NCBI GenBank assembly: GCA_023457035.1
Contig: JAEWNN010000214.1
Coordinates: 1-20,025 of the forward strand
Reading direction: 5' to 3'
From: Verrucomicrobiota bacterium
Lineage (GTDB): Bacteria; Verrucomicrobiota; Verrucomicrobiia; Opitutales; Opitutaceae
DNA: 20,025 nucleotides
Positions 7,101 to 17,401 of this stretch are shown in pieces. The stretch's first letter is position 1; each line of letters starts with the position of its first letter. The notes under the pieces are model-generated. The model was not told where the DNA came from and searched no databases. It saw only the letters and a program-made list of their open reading frames with translations. A program made the position numbers and the translations under genes.

Positions 7101-8309
7101 ATGCGCCTCGCCAACACCACCAAGGTCGCCCTCCGCGCGCTGCGCCGGAACAAGATGCGCTCGCTGCTCACCGCGCTCGGCCTGATCATCGGCGTCGCCG
7201 CCGTCATCGCCATGCAGAGCATCGGCAACGGCGCCAAGTCCCAGATCGAGGCCCAGATCGCCAGCCTCGGCCAGAACGTCATCACCGTCTTCCCCGGCAA
7301 CTTCACCTCCGGCGGCATGCGCTCCGGCTGGGGCGGCGCCTCCTCCCTCACCGTCGAGGACGCCGAGGCCATCGCCCGCGAGATCCCCGGCGCCGTCGCC
7401 GTCAGTTGCGAGTCGCGCAGCCGCGAGCAGGTCCTGGCCAACGGCCTCAACTGGAACACCCAGGTGCAGGGCGAATCCCCCGACTACCTCCAGATCCGCG
7501 CCTGGCCCTGCGCCGCCGGCGGCACCTTCTCCGAACAGGACGTGCGCTCGATGGCCAAGGTGGCCGTCATCGGCAAGACCATCGCCGACCAGCTTTTCCC
7601 CAACGAAGACCCGCTCGGCCAGACCCTGCGTATCCGCAACATCCCGTTCAAGATTGTCGGCGTGCTCGCCGCCAAGGGCTTCAACCTCTTCGGCCAGGAC
7701 CAGGACGATGTCGTGCTCGTCCCCTATTCCAGCCATATGAAGCGCGTCGCGCGGCGCACCAACCTCGGCTCCATCCTCGTGCAGGCCGTCTCCGCCGAAC
7801 AGATCGAGACGGTGCAGCAGCAGATCAACGACCTGCTCACCCAGCGGCGCAACGGCCGCGAGCCCGACTTCACCGTGCGCAACCAGGTCGAGTTCGCCCA
7901 GATGGCCACCGCCACCTCGAAGACGATGACCGTGCTGCTGCTCGTCGCCGCGATCGTCTCGCTGGTCGTCGGCGGTATCGGTATCATGAACATCATGCTG
8001 GTCTCCGTCACCGAGCGCACCCGCGAGATCGGCACCCGCCTGGCCGTCGGCGCCCACGGGCGCGACGTGCTCGTGCAGTTCCTGCTCGAGTCGGTGGTGC
8101 TCAGCGGCTGCGGCGGCGCCATCGGGATCGGCGTGGGCATCGTCGCCTCGCGCCTGATCACCCATTTCATGGGCTGGCCGGTCATCGTCCCGCCGGTCTG
8201 GATCCTGATCTCCTTCGGCATCAGCACGCTCGTCGGTGTCTTCTTCGGCTACTATCCGGCCCGCAAGGCCGCGCAGCTCGACCCTATCGAGGCGCTCCGC
8301 TTCGAGTAG
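7101..8309 (+). CDS. MacB/FtsX-type ABC transporter permease
   Basis: 402 residues. Inner-membrane subunit of the export system encoded with the MacA-type adaptor and ATPase. The N-terminus KVALRALRRNKMRSLLTALGLIIGVAAVIAM is the typical MacB membrane domain entry, with helix 1 at about 21-38. A periplasmic MacB-PCD domain of roughly 230 residues follows. Three C-terminal helices then come at about 275-298, 325-350 and 362-385, with the conserved SVTERTREIGTRLAVGA loop (about 301-316) that contacts the ATPase. It ends in the typical PARKAAQLDPIEALRFE. It is full length with no frame problem. The 205-base gap to the ATPase gene is long for an operon and holds two structured elements. Confidence 0.92.
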   Translation: MRLANTTKVALRALRRNKMRSLLTALGLIIGVAAVIAMQSIGNGAKSQIEAQIASLGQNVITVFPGNFTSGGMRSGWGGASSLTVEDAEAIAREIPGAVAVSCESRSREQVLANGLNWNTQVQGESPDYLQIRAWPCAAGGTFSEQDVRSMAKVAVIGKTIADQLFPNEDPLGQTLRIRNIPFKIVGVLAAKGFNLFGQDQDDVVLVPYSSHMKRVARRTNLGSILVQAVSAEQIETVQQQINDLLTQRRNGREPDFTVRNQVEFAQMATATSKTMTVLLLVAAIVSLVVGGIGIMNIMLVSVTERTREIGTRLAVGAHGRDVLVQFLLESVVLSGCGGAIGIGVGIVASRLITHFMGWPVIVPPVWILISFGISTLVGVFFGYYPARKAAQLDPIEALRFE

Positions 8310-8488
8310 GCCTGGGGTGGTTGCCGTTCGGTGTTGCGCGGCGGTTCGCGGGGCCACCTGGGCGCCGGGCGCCGCCCACTCTCCCGACCGGCACAACTTC
8401 TTGGGTAAATTCGCCGAACTCATTGAAGACACGGCGCGGCAGGCCGATGTGCGGGGCAGCAGATTCGTCGCCGTCCCGCCATCCACCC

Positions 8489-9007
8489 ATGCCGACTCCC
8501 CTCTCCGAGGAACTCTTCCAAGAATGCATCGAGCAGGCCGTGCAGAAGGTCTTCCAGACCATGCTGCAGAAAACCGCCACCCCGGTCCCTGGAGCGTCGC
8601 CCGTGCCGGCGACCGCGGACTGGACTTGGCCGGCGGACCTGTCCGCCACGGTCGCTATCGGGAGCGTCGGCTTCGCGGGCGACATCTCCGGCCTGGTCTT
8701 CCTCTACCTCTCGGAGGACCTCGCCCATCGCATCGTCAGTGGCATGCTCGGGATGACGCCGGCTGAAGTGACCGAAGCCGGACGCGAGGTCGCCTCCGAC
8801 GTGATCGGCGAGCTCACGAACATGACCGTGGGCGTTTTCAAGAACCGGATCCATGACCTGGGCTACCCCTGCAAGCTCACCATTCCCACCGTCGTGTGGG
8901 GCGACGAGATCTCGATCCGCTCGCCGCGCGGCGCGGTCCGGCGCACCTACGTATTCACGGTCGAGGGCCGCAGCGTCGTCGCCGACCTCATTTTCAAGGA
9001 AGACTGA
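8489..9007 (+). CDS. cheX: CheX-type chemotaxis phosphatase
   Basis: 172 residues. The CheC/CheX/FliY family dephosphorylates CheY-P in the cytoplasm. The single catalytic signature is visible as GELTNMTVGVFKN (E108-x2-N111, with the following N119), preceded by the family strand VGFAGDISGLVFLYLSEDLA and the MLGMTPAEVTEAGREVASDV helix. One catalytic motif rather than two points to CheX rather than CheC. The first 45 residues are a helix (SEELFQECIEQAVQKVFQTM) plus a Pro/Ala-rich linker. The next gene, 8 bases downstream, is a CheY-like receiver, which is the expected substrate. No kinase, receptor or flagellar gene is adjacent. Confidence 0.83.
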   Translation: MPTPLSEELFQECIEQAVQKVFQTMLQKTATPVPGASPVPATADWTWPADLSATVAIGSVGFAGDISGLVFLYLSEDLAHRIVSGMLGMTPAEVTEAGREVASDVIGELTNMTVGVFKNRIHDLGYPCKLTIPTVVWGDEISIRSPRGAVRRTYVFTVEGRSVVADLIFKED

Positions 9008-9015
9008 TCCCCACC

Positions 9016-9387
9016 ATGCACAAACTGCTCACGATCGACGATTCGAAGACCATCCGCCTGATCCTCGCCCGGGCGTTCAAAGAGTACGATTGCGCCCTCA
9101 TCGAGGCCGCCAACGGCGAGGAGGGCCTCAAGGCCGCCGCCGAACACAAGCCCGACCTCATCATCCTCGACATCACAATGCCCACGATGGACGGCATCCA
9201 GATGCTCACGCAGCTGCGCGCCACCGGCGACCAGACCCCGGTCATCATGCTCACCGCCGAAGGGGGCGCCTCCAGCGTCGAGAAGGCCCAGCACCTCGGC
9301 GTCAGCGACTACATCGCGAAGCCCTTCCAGAACGACGCGCTCGTGGCAAAGGTCCAGAAGGTCCTGCCGCTCGCCAAGAAGGCCTGA
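9016..9387 (+). CDS. cheY: CheY-like single-domain response regulator
   Basis: 123 residues, a receiver domain only. The acidic pocket D8-D9, phosphoacceptor D52 (LIILDITMPTMDG), switch threonine T80 (VIMLTAEGG) and K102 in YIAKPF are all present, so it should be phosphorylatable. There is no output domain, hence it acts by protein contact, as CheY does on the flagellar motor or in a phosphorelay. It starts 8 bases after cheX and is almost certainly co-transcribed with it. The cognate kinase is not identifiable; the hybrid kinase at 14727-17357 is a candidate only by proximity. The upstream AAGGAAGA lies about 13 bases from the ATG, far for a Shine-Dalgarno. Confidence 0.93.
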   Translation: MHKLLTIDDSKTIRLILARAFKEYDCALIEAANGEEGLKAAAEHKPDLIILDITMPTMDGIQMLTQLRATGDQTPVIMLTAEGGASSVEKAQHLGVSDYIAKPFQNDALVAKVQKVLPLAKKA

Positions 9388-9433
9388 ACGGCTGGCGATT
9401 GCCGCGCCGGAGCGACGCCGTACGGTGCGCACG

Positions 9434-9805
9434 ATGCGCCCGCCGCCTGTCACCACGCCGCCTCCCGCCGTCGTGCTCTACGACGGCGATTGCGCGTTTT
9501 GCCGCCGTCTCGCGCGGTTCGCCGGCCGGCGCCTCAATGCCGGCAACCCCGTGAACCTGTTTTCGCTGCAATCGCCCCAGGCGCGCCACGCGCTCGCCCG
9601 CCACGGGCTGACTCCGGCCGCGTTCGCCTCGCTCGTGTACCTCGAGGGCTGGGAGATCGAGGTCCGCTCCACCGCGGTCCTGCGGCTTTGCGGGCGGCTC
9701 GGTTGGCCCTGGCGCCTGTTCACCGCCCTGCGCCTCGTACCACGCCCGTGGCGCGACCGGATCTACACCTGGGTCGCCGCCCGCCGCCACTGGATCGAAC
9801 GGTGA
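9434..9805 (+). CDS. DCC-family (DUF393) putative thiol-disulfide oxidoreductase
   Basis: 123 residues. The family signature DGDCAFC (17-23) gives a CxxC pair (C20, C23) in the DxxCxxC context typical of the DCC/YuxK group. This is followed by NLFSLQSPQARHAL, a VYLEG strand, RSTAVLRLCGRLG and the C-terminal RPWRDRIYTWVAARRHWI. These proteins are predicted thioredoxin-fold enzymes; no substrate is established. Starts at GTG 9425 and ATG 9434 are both possible; I prefer the ATG. It lies 46 bases after cheY and may be in the same transcript. The hairpin cluster that follows separates it from the convergent polymerase gene. Confidence 0.85.
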   Translation: MRPPPVTTPPPAVVLYDGDCAFCRRLARFAGRRLNAGNPVNLFSLQSPQARHALARHGLTPAAFASLVYLEGWEIEVRSTAVLRLCGRLGWPWRLFTALRLVPRPWRDRIYTWVAARRHWIER

Positions 9806-9875
9806 GCGTCGATTGCCCCGCAATCTGCGCGGCCCCCGATGCTCCCGCTGAGCCGTGGTCATGCTGTCGGCGCAG

Positions 9876-9939
9876 GGTGCGAGCTCGCTCGCACCGCTCG
9901 GCAAGCGGTGAGCGCCACCGGGCTGAGCAAGCTCAGCCC
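9876..9939. repeat. Cluster of three consecutive hairpins, REP-like, between convergent genes
   Basis: Three stems follow in series. GGTGCGAG/CTCGCACC spans 9876-9895, ACCGCT/AGCGGT spans 9893-9909, and GGGCTGAG/CTCAGCCC with loop CAAG spans 9920-9939, followed by CTACAAC. Stems 1 and 2 share three bases. It sits between the convergent DUF393 gene and the polymerase gene, so it may act as a bidirectional transcription barrier, although no T-tract follows either side. The GGGCTGAGCAAGCTCAGCCC core has the look of a dispersed REP palindrome. Confidence 0.6.
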
Positions 9940-9983
9940 CTACAACTGAGCGTCGGCCGCCGGCGCGCCGCCCTCCCAGTCGC

Positions 9984-12170
9984 TCAGAACAACTCCCCCT
10001 GCGCCGGCGTCGGCTTGTGGCCGAGGAACGGGCCGTAACGCTCCAGCCAATCGTCGAGCTTCGCCAGGTAGTAGTCGGGATCGTAAGGCGCGGTCGCGGG
10101 ATTGAACGCCTCCACCGGGCGCGCGCGCTGCCAGTCCGCTGTCATGCCTTTCTGCTTCGGTGCGATGAAGTACGCCACACGATCGCCCAGCCGCGGCCGC
10201 GGGGTGAGCTGCAGCGCCGCCTCGGCCGCGGCGCGCCGCGGCTTGCCGCCGCCGGCGACGAACTTCTCGTACGCCTCCGCGCTCTGCCCGAGGTTCTCCG
10301 ACTTCGCCAGTTCACGCACCTCGGCCGCGCGGGCCGCGATGCGCCGCCGATACTCCTCGGCCAAGGCGAGCGGCGACTCGGCGCCGGCGCCGAGCAGATG
10401 GCGGATCAGCTGGTCGCCGAGTTTCTTGAGATACGGCTCGATGCCGCGCGAGCGCAGCGCCGAGCCGCGGACCGTCACCTTCTCGCCGTCGTAGAGCGCG
10501 TAGTTCTTCGCCTTGTAGCAGAACATCGCGCGGTACGAGCCGTCGTACTCCAGCTCGATGCCCGCCGGCAGGATGCCGACGACCTTGGCGAGCAACTCCT
10601 CCGGCGCGGCGAACCACCGGGCCGAGGCCAGGTAGATGCCGTCCGTATCCGCCTCGAGGATCGTGCAGTCGTGTTTGGCGAACTCCTCGATGAGCGCCTG
10701 CAGCAGCTCGCGGCCGCGGCGGGTGACCTCGGCGGCGAGCTCGCCGTCGCCGAAACGCGCGCCGGAGAACCCGAGGTAGCCGTAGAACGAGTTGATCAGG
10801 ATCTTGAAGCTGGCCTGGCGCGCCGCGTACTCGGCTCGCAGCTCCGGATCGGGTTCGGTGCGCGCGAGCGCCTTGTACTTCAGGCGGTAGTCGCGCAGTT
10901 GGCGGAGCAACGGGATGAACACGCCCTGCGAGTCGCTGCGAGGGTTGCGGCCCATGCTCAGCAGCAGGCTCGGATAGAGCGAGGCGACGTCGAAATGCAT
11001 CACGTCGTGAAAGACCCCTTCCTGGAAACTCCGGGAGAAGCCGCCCTCGAACGTCGCCATCTCGACCGGCCCCGGGATTGCCGCGCGCCGGTGGTAGTAT
11101 TCCTCGAGGAAGAGCAGGTCGACCTTGGTGCTCGTGCCGCGCAACGCCGCCTCCTGCAACGTCGTCGGGAACGCCTTCACCTGCTCGAAGTAGGTCGGCA
11201 GGAGCAGGTCGCCGAGCCCGGCGGTCTCGCGCAGGTCGTCGCGCAGATAGGCGCGGAAGCGCTCACGGTCGGCGTGGAACGCCCGCTGGATCTGCGCGCC
11301 CGGCAGATAGGTGCGCTCCTCCGCCTCCTCGGTGGTGATGCCGAAGTGCCGCGCGAGGTCCTTCAGCCCGTACGCGGTGAGCTCGCGCGACGAGATGTCG
11401 TGGAGTTGCGCGAGCAGAAACGTGTCCACGACGGCGCGACCGGGCACATCGCAGCGGGGGAAGTCGAGCCAGCGCTCGGCGAGCTTCAGGCGGCTGTTGC
11501 GGAACGAGGCCTTCTGGCCGAACCGCCCCCACGCGCACGGGACCTTCAGGCGCTTGCCGCGCACGCGCAGGTAATCGAGGTCGAACTTGAAGAGGTTGTG
11601 CCCCTCGATCGTGTCGGGGTCCTCGGCGGCGAGCCGCGCGTTGAGCGCCTGGAGCAGATCGCGTTCGGCGTCGTCGGTGTCCGCCACGAGCTCGAGCAGC
11701 TCGGTACGGTCGCCGAAACGCAGGCCGATCGCCAACACGCGGTCGCCGGGCTGGGCCGGATCGCTGAAATGGTCTTCGCCGGCCGCCGCGGTCTCGATGT
11801 CGAGCTGGCAGCGGCGCAACTGGTGGAACCGCAGGCCGTCGTAGAGCCGGCGGCGTTTCTGGAGGAGAAACTGGCACTCGAGCGGCCGCAGCACGTCGTA
11901 GCCCGCCGTGCCGATCCGCTTGAGCAGCGCCGCGTGCGCGGGCGCCGTGCGGGTGTGTACGAGAAACGGGTACAAGCCGTCGCCGGCCAGCGCCGCCAGC
12001 TCCGCGTGGGGCGGCAACTCGGCCGGCCGTTCGCGTAGCCAGGCGAACGGATGGAACTCCGCCAGCGCCTCCGTGCGCTCGCCCGCCTCCGTCGCGAGGG
12101 AGACGTGTGCGTGGCCCTGCTCGTCGATCCACACCCCGCAGACGGAAAGATGGTTGGCGTCGCCGAGCAT
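9984..12170 (-). CDS. Family B DNA polymerase with 3'-5' exonuclease
   Basis: 728 residues. All exonuclease and polymerase motifs are intact. Exo I is QLDIET (D124, E126), Exo II is GHNLFKFD (N192, D197) and Exo III is AYLRDD (Y308, D312). Motif A is DVASLYPS (D394-S401), motif B is KILINSFYG (K456, N460, Y463) and motif C is ADTDG (D508, D510). These are followed by KAKNYAL, the KxKKYA-type motif. It should therefore be a proofreading polymerase. It is shorter than E. coli Pol II and archaeal PolB (about 780 residues), and its KILINSFYG and ADTDG resemble the archaeal/phage branch. No intein interrupts the motifs. I avoid the symbol polB because orthology to E. coli Pol II is doubtful. Its role in repair or lesion bypass is inferred. 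The start ATG at 12170 lacks a Shine-Dalgarno. Confidence 0.93.
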   Translation of the reverse strand: MLGDANHLSVCGVWIDEQGHAHVSLATEAGERTEALAEFHPFAWLRERPAELPPHAELAALAGDGLYPFLVHTRTAPAHAALLKRIGTAGYDVLRPLECQFLLQKRRRLYDGLRFHQLRRCQLDIETAAAGEDHFSDPAQPGDRVLAIGLRFGDRTELLELVADTDDAERDLLQALNARLAAEDPDTIEGHNLFKFDLDYLRVRGKRLKVPCAWGRFGQKASFRNSRLKLAERWLDFPRCDVPGRAVVDTFLLAQLHDISSRELTAYGLKDLARHFGITTEEAEERTYLPGAQIQRAFHADRERFRAYLRDDLRETAGLGDLLLPTYFEQVKAFPTTLQEAALRGTSTKVDLLFLEEYYHRRAAIPGPVEMATFEGGFSRSFQEGVFHDVMHFDVASLYPSLLLSMGRNPRSDSQGVFIPLLRQLRDYRLKYKALARTEPDPELRAEYAARQASFKILINSFYGYLGFSGARFGDGELAAEVTRRGRELLQALIEEFAKHDCTILEADTDGIYLASARWFAAPEELLAKVVGILPAGIELEYDGSYRAMFCYKAKNYALYDGEKVTVRGSALRSRGIEPYLKKLGDQLIRHLLGAGAESPLALAEEYRRRIAARAAEVRELAKSENLGQSAEAYEKFVAGGGKPRRAAAEAALQLTPRPRLGDRVAYFIAPKQKGMTADWQRARPVEAFNPATAPYDPDYYLAKLDDWLERYGPFLGHKPTPAQGELF

Positions 12171-12207
12171 GACGGGGCGGGCGTCGGGGGCCGGGGCGGG
12201 ACGGTGC

Positions 12208-12573
12208 TCAGCGGCCGAGCTCGGGCTTGAGGAACGCCATCACCAACGCCACGAGCAGGAAGAACGTCGTGAGCGCGATCCAGCGCGGCGTTTGTTCACG
12301 GCGGCGGTAGGCGATCCCGGCGATGGCGGAAAGCCCGACCCAGCACAGCACCTTCACCCAGAGCCAGGCCGGCCAGTCCATCGGGTTGGGCATCCCGAGT
12401 TTCTTCGCCGCTAGGCCGAAGCCGCCGACCAGCGACAGCAGGCTGAGGATACCGCCGGCCATCAGGATCAGTTTGCGCCGCGCATCGGATGCGCCGCCAA
12501 ACACCGCAAAGGTCGCACCGGTCAGCAGCAGGATACCGGCAACGTGGAGGATCGCGTAGTAGGGCCAACTCAT
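12208..12573 (-). CDS. Small four-helix inner-membrane protein of unknown function
   Basis: 121 residues with four predicted transmembrane helices (about 6-26, 36-56, 69-88 and 98-115). The first is YYAILHVAGILLLTGATFAVF, then a cytoplasmic-looking GGASDARRKLILMAGG loop, and the last is ALTTFFLLVALVMAFLKPELG. The layout, with a histidine in helix 1 (H10), recalls SirB2-like and other small haem- or quinone-associated membrane proteins, but I do not recognise the family and assign no function. It lies upstream of the polymerase gene on the same strand with a 37-base gap, so the two may be co-transcribed. The frame is open further upstream, but the ATG at 12573 starts a normal membrane protein and the terminator of the ferredoxin gene lies beyond it. 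Confidence 0.8.
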   Translation of the reverse strand: MSWPYYAILHVAGILLLTGATFAVFGGASDARRKLILMAGGILSLLSLVGGFGLAAKKLGMPNPMDWPAWLWVKVLCWVGLSAIAGIAYRRREQTPRWIALTTFFLLVALVMAFLKPELGR

Positions 12574-12611
12574 GGCCCGCAGGTTGCGAGCCGGTGGCCA
12601 AAAGGAAAACG

Positions 12612-12640
12612 AAAAGGCCGCGGAAGATCCGCGGCCTTTT
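12612..12640. terminator. Intrinsic terminator, mainly for the ferredoxin gene
   Basis: AAAAGGCCGCGG (12612-12623) and CCGCGGCCTTTT (12629-12640) form a perfect 12-bp stem with a 5-base loop. On the minus strand the stem ends in TTTT and continues CGTTTTCCTTTT, a good U-rich tail. It lies 53 bases after the ferredoxin stop and 39 bases before the start of the membrane-protein gene. The symmetric A/T flanks would also allow termination on the plus strand. Confidence 0.88.
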
Positions 12641-12692
12641 CGGCCGGGCTCCCGCGGACGAAGCCCGGGGAGCCGGAGCGGCGCCCCGGGGA

Positions 12693-12866
12693 TCAGCCCG
12701 CGCTGATCGCACCGTTCGGGCAGGTCGACTCGCACGCGGCGCAGTCGACACATTTGGCAGGATCGATCGTGTAGACCGAATCCTTCTCGGAAATCGCGCC
12801 CTCGGGGCAGACTTCGACGCACGCGCCGCAGGCGACACAGTTTTCGGGGTCAATCTTGTAGGCCAT
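12693..12866 (-). CDS. 2x[4Fe-4S] bacterial-type ferredoxin
   Basis: 57 residues. A small cytoplasmic electron carrier. Two complete cluster motifs are present, CVACGACVEVCPEGAI (C10, C13, C16, C20) and CVDCAACESTCPNGAI (C39, C42, C45, C49), in the internal two-fold repeat of clostridial-type ferredoxins. Length and composition are standard. The ATG at 12866 is the only start that gives the usual MAYKID opening. It is a single-gene unit: an intrinsic terminator follows and the exported cupin gene is divergent across 143 bases. Partner enzymes are not encoded nearby. Confidence 0.95.
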   Translation of the reverse strand: MAYKIDPENCVACGACVEVCPEGAISEKDSVYTIDPAKCVDCAACESTCPNGAISAG

Positions 12867-13009
12867 AAAGCCGAAATCGTGAAAGGTTCCCGCCCCGGAA
12901 GACAAGGATTCTTCCATGGCCTCGCGCCCCGGCGCATCCCTGCCGGGCAACACCCGAACAGCACGACTTCGCCCGTGACCCCGCCGCCCCGCGCGTGCAC
13001 CCTCCGGCC

Positions 13010-13471
13010 ATGCACCCATCCCTTCGTTTCCGGAACCTGCTCCCTCTCGCCCTCCTGCTTGCCGCCACGCTCCCAGCGACCGCCCGCGACGAAGCCTCCG
13101 AATACAACCAGGCCGTGCGCACGACCCCGCTGCTGCGCACCACGACCGATGTCGCCGGCACGCCGCTCGCGTACCCCACCGGCGCCCCGGCCGAGGTCTC
13201 GGGGCTGCTCGTCGAGCTTCCGCCCGGCGCCGAGACCGGCTGGCATCGGCACACCGTGCCCTGTTTCGCCTACATCCTCGCCGGCGAGATTGCCGTCGAG
13301 CAGAAGGACGGCCCCACCCGCACCTTCCGCACTGGCGACGCCTTCGTCGAACTCGTCGGTATCGATCACAACGGGCGCACCGTCGGCACCGAGCCGGTGC
13401 GCCTGGTCTTCTTCGCCGCCGGACTGAAGGGCCAGCCGTTCACGGCGAAGGATGCCGTGGGCGCGAAGTAG
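13010..13471 (+). CDS. Exported cupin-domain protein
   Basis: 153 residues. A signal peptide covers MHPSLRFRNLLPLALLLAAT and ends near LPATA (residue 25). The cupin barrel follows. Motif 1 is PGAETGWHRHTVPCFAYILAG (H79, H81, then G92) without the usual glutamate. Motif 2 is FRTGDAFVELVGIDHNGRTVG (H120, N121). Metal binding is likely but the glutamate position is altered. Cupins of this small secreted type have no uniform function, so no reaction is assigned. I start at ATG 13010; an in-frame GTG 15 bases upstream is possible. It is divergent from the ferredoxin gene and 74 bases upstream of hemH on the same strand. Confidence 0.85.
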   Translation: MHPSLRFRNLLPLALLLAATLPATARDEASEYNQAVRTTPLLRTTTDVAGTPLAYPTGAPAEVSGLLVELPPGAETGWHRHTVPCFAYILAGEIAVEQKDGPTRTFRTGDAFVELVGIDHNGRTVGTEPVRLVFFAAGLKGQPFTAKDAVGAK

Positions 13472-13545
13472 CCCCGCCACCACGGGCCCCGTCGGCTGCC
13501 GATGCCCGTTGACATCGCTGTGTTTCTCACGACCTCTTCCGCCCC

Positions 13546-14577
13546 ATGCCCGAGCAAGCTGTCCTGCTGGTCAACCTCGGTTCGCCCGCCTCCACCTCGG
13601 TCCCCGATGTCCGCCGCTACCTGCGCGAGTTCCTCGGCGACGAACGCGTGATCGACTATCCGGCGTGGTTTCGCTGGCTGCTGCTGGAAGGGATCATCCT
13701 GCGGGTCCGCCCCAGGAAGTCGGCCCACGCCTACGCGCAGGTCTGGACGCCCGAAGGCGCGCCGTTGCTCGTCACCACCGAGAAGGTACGCGCGAAGCTG
13801 GAGGCGGCGACCGGCCTGCCGGTCGTGGCCGGCATGCGGTATGGCGAACCCTCGATCGCCGGCGCCCTCGCCAAGCTGCGCGACGCGGGCGTGCGCGAGG
13901 TGTTCCTGATCCCGCAGTATCCACACTATGCGATGTCGAGCTGGGAGACGGTGGTGGTGAAGGTCTACGAGGAGGCGCGCCGCGTGGCGCCCGGGCTGCG
14001 TTTCACCACCGTGCAGCCGTTCTTCGCCGATGCGGACTACATCGAGGCGTTGCAGGCGGTGTCGGCGTCCGACTTGGCCGGCGGTTTCGATCATCTTCTG
14101 GTCAGTTTCCATGGCGTGCCGGTGCGCCATCTGCGCAAAGCCGACTCCTCGCACGCGCACTGCCAACGCGTGCCGGATTGTTGCTCGGTCGCCAGCCCCG
14201 CCCATGCCACCTGCTACCGCGCCCAGTGCTTCGCCACCGTCCGCGCCTTCGCGGCGCGCGCCGGGGTGCCGGCGGAGAAGATCTCCGTCTCCTTCCAGTC
14301 CCGACTCCCGGGCGAGCCGTGGCTGGAGCCCTTCACCGACCGCGAACTCGTGCGCCTGGCGCAGGCCGGCGTGCGCAAACTGCTGGTGATGACCCCAGCC
14401 TTCACCGCCGACTGCCTCGAAACGATCGAGGAGATCGCCACCGAGGGGAAGAAGACGTTCCTCCAGGCCGGCGGCGCCGAGTTCAAGCACATCCCCTGCC
14501 TCAACGATCATCCGGCCTACATCGGCTTCCTCGCCCGCCGCACCGCGGCTTGGCGCCAGGCCGGCGCGGGGGGCTGA
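13546..14577 (+). CDS. hemH: Ferrochelatase with internal cysteine cluster
   Basis: 343 residues. Inserts ferrous iron into a porphyrin, the last or next-to-last step of haem synthesis. Family signatures are present: LLVNLGSP at the N-terminus, VAGMRYGEPSI (95-104), IPQYPHYAMSS, the active-site histidine in LLVSFHGVP (H189), VSFQSRLPGEPWLEP (248-262) and the acidic stretch in TPAFTADCLETIEEI (E292). Between H189 and SFQSR are five cysteines (C206, C212, C213, C223, C228) in HCQRVPDCC and TCYRAQC. That spacing suggests an iron-sulfur cluster held by internal cysteines, as reported for some bacterial ferrochelatases. The sequence does not settle protoporphyrin versus coproporphyrin as substrate. 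A TTGACA lies at 13509-13514, but no good -10 follows at the right distance. Confidence 0.95.
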   Translation: MPEQAVLLVNLGSPASTSVPDVRRYLREFLGDERVIDYPAWFRWLLLEGIILRVRPRKSAHAYAQVWTPEGAPLLVTTEKVRAKLEAATGLPVVAGMRYGEPSIAGALAKLRDAGVREVFLIPQYPHYAMSSWETVVVKVYEEARRVAPGLRFTTVQPFFADADYIEALQAVSASDLAGGFDHLLVSFHGVPVRHLRKADSSHAHCQRVPDCCSVASPAHATCYRAQCFATVRAFAARAGVPAEKISVSFQSRLPGEPWLEPFTDRELVRLAQAGVRKLLVMTPAFTADCLETIEEIATEGKKTFLQAGGAEFKHIPCLNDHPAYIGFLARRTAAWRQAGAGG

Positions 14578-14603
14578 GGCCCCGGGGCCGCGCGGGGCGG
14601 CGC

Positions 14604-14626
14604 CCGTCGGTGCTTACGGCTTTTTT
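14604..14626 (+). terminator. Weak terminator candidate after hemH
   Basis: A short stem, CCGT (14604-14607) with ACGG (14616-14619), is followed after one base by six T residues (14621-14626). The stem is only four base pairs with an 8-base loop, so termination efficiency is doubtful. The run of T is conspicuous in this GC-rich DNA and is placed 27 bases or more after the hemH stop. Confidence 0.3.
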
Positions 14627-14726
14627 ACCAGTTTCGGATTGGGTCGTTGCCCGAAACCCCTAGCCTTCGCTCTCCAACCGCCACGCGCCGCGCGCGTGCT
14701 TCCCCAGCCCTCCATCCCTGCCTACC

Positions 14727-17357
<2,631 letters not shown>

Positions 17358-17401
17358 GCGCGCGCATCCCAGCCGGAGACTAGGGTGTCCGCGCCTCGTC
17401 C

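Noticed and set aside
10017..12038. 673-codon plus-strand open frame opposite the polymerase gene
   Set aside because: Low-complexity Arg/Glu/Ala/Leu sequence without motifs. The minus strand carries every family B polymerase motif.
13509..13537. Sigma-70 promoter for hemH
   Set aside because: TTGACA is a perfect -35, but the sequence 17-18 bases later (ACCTCT/CCTCTT) is not a credible -10.
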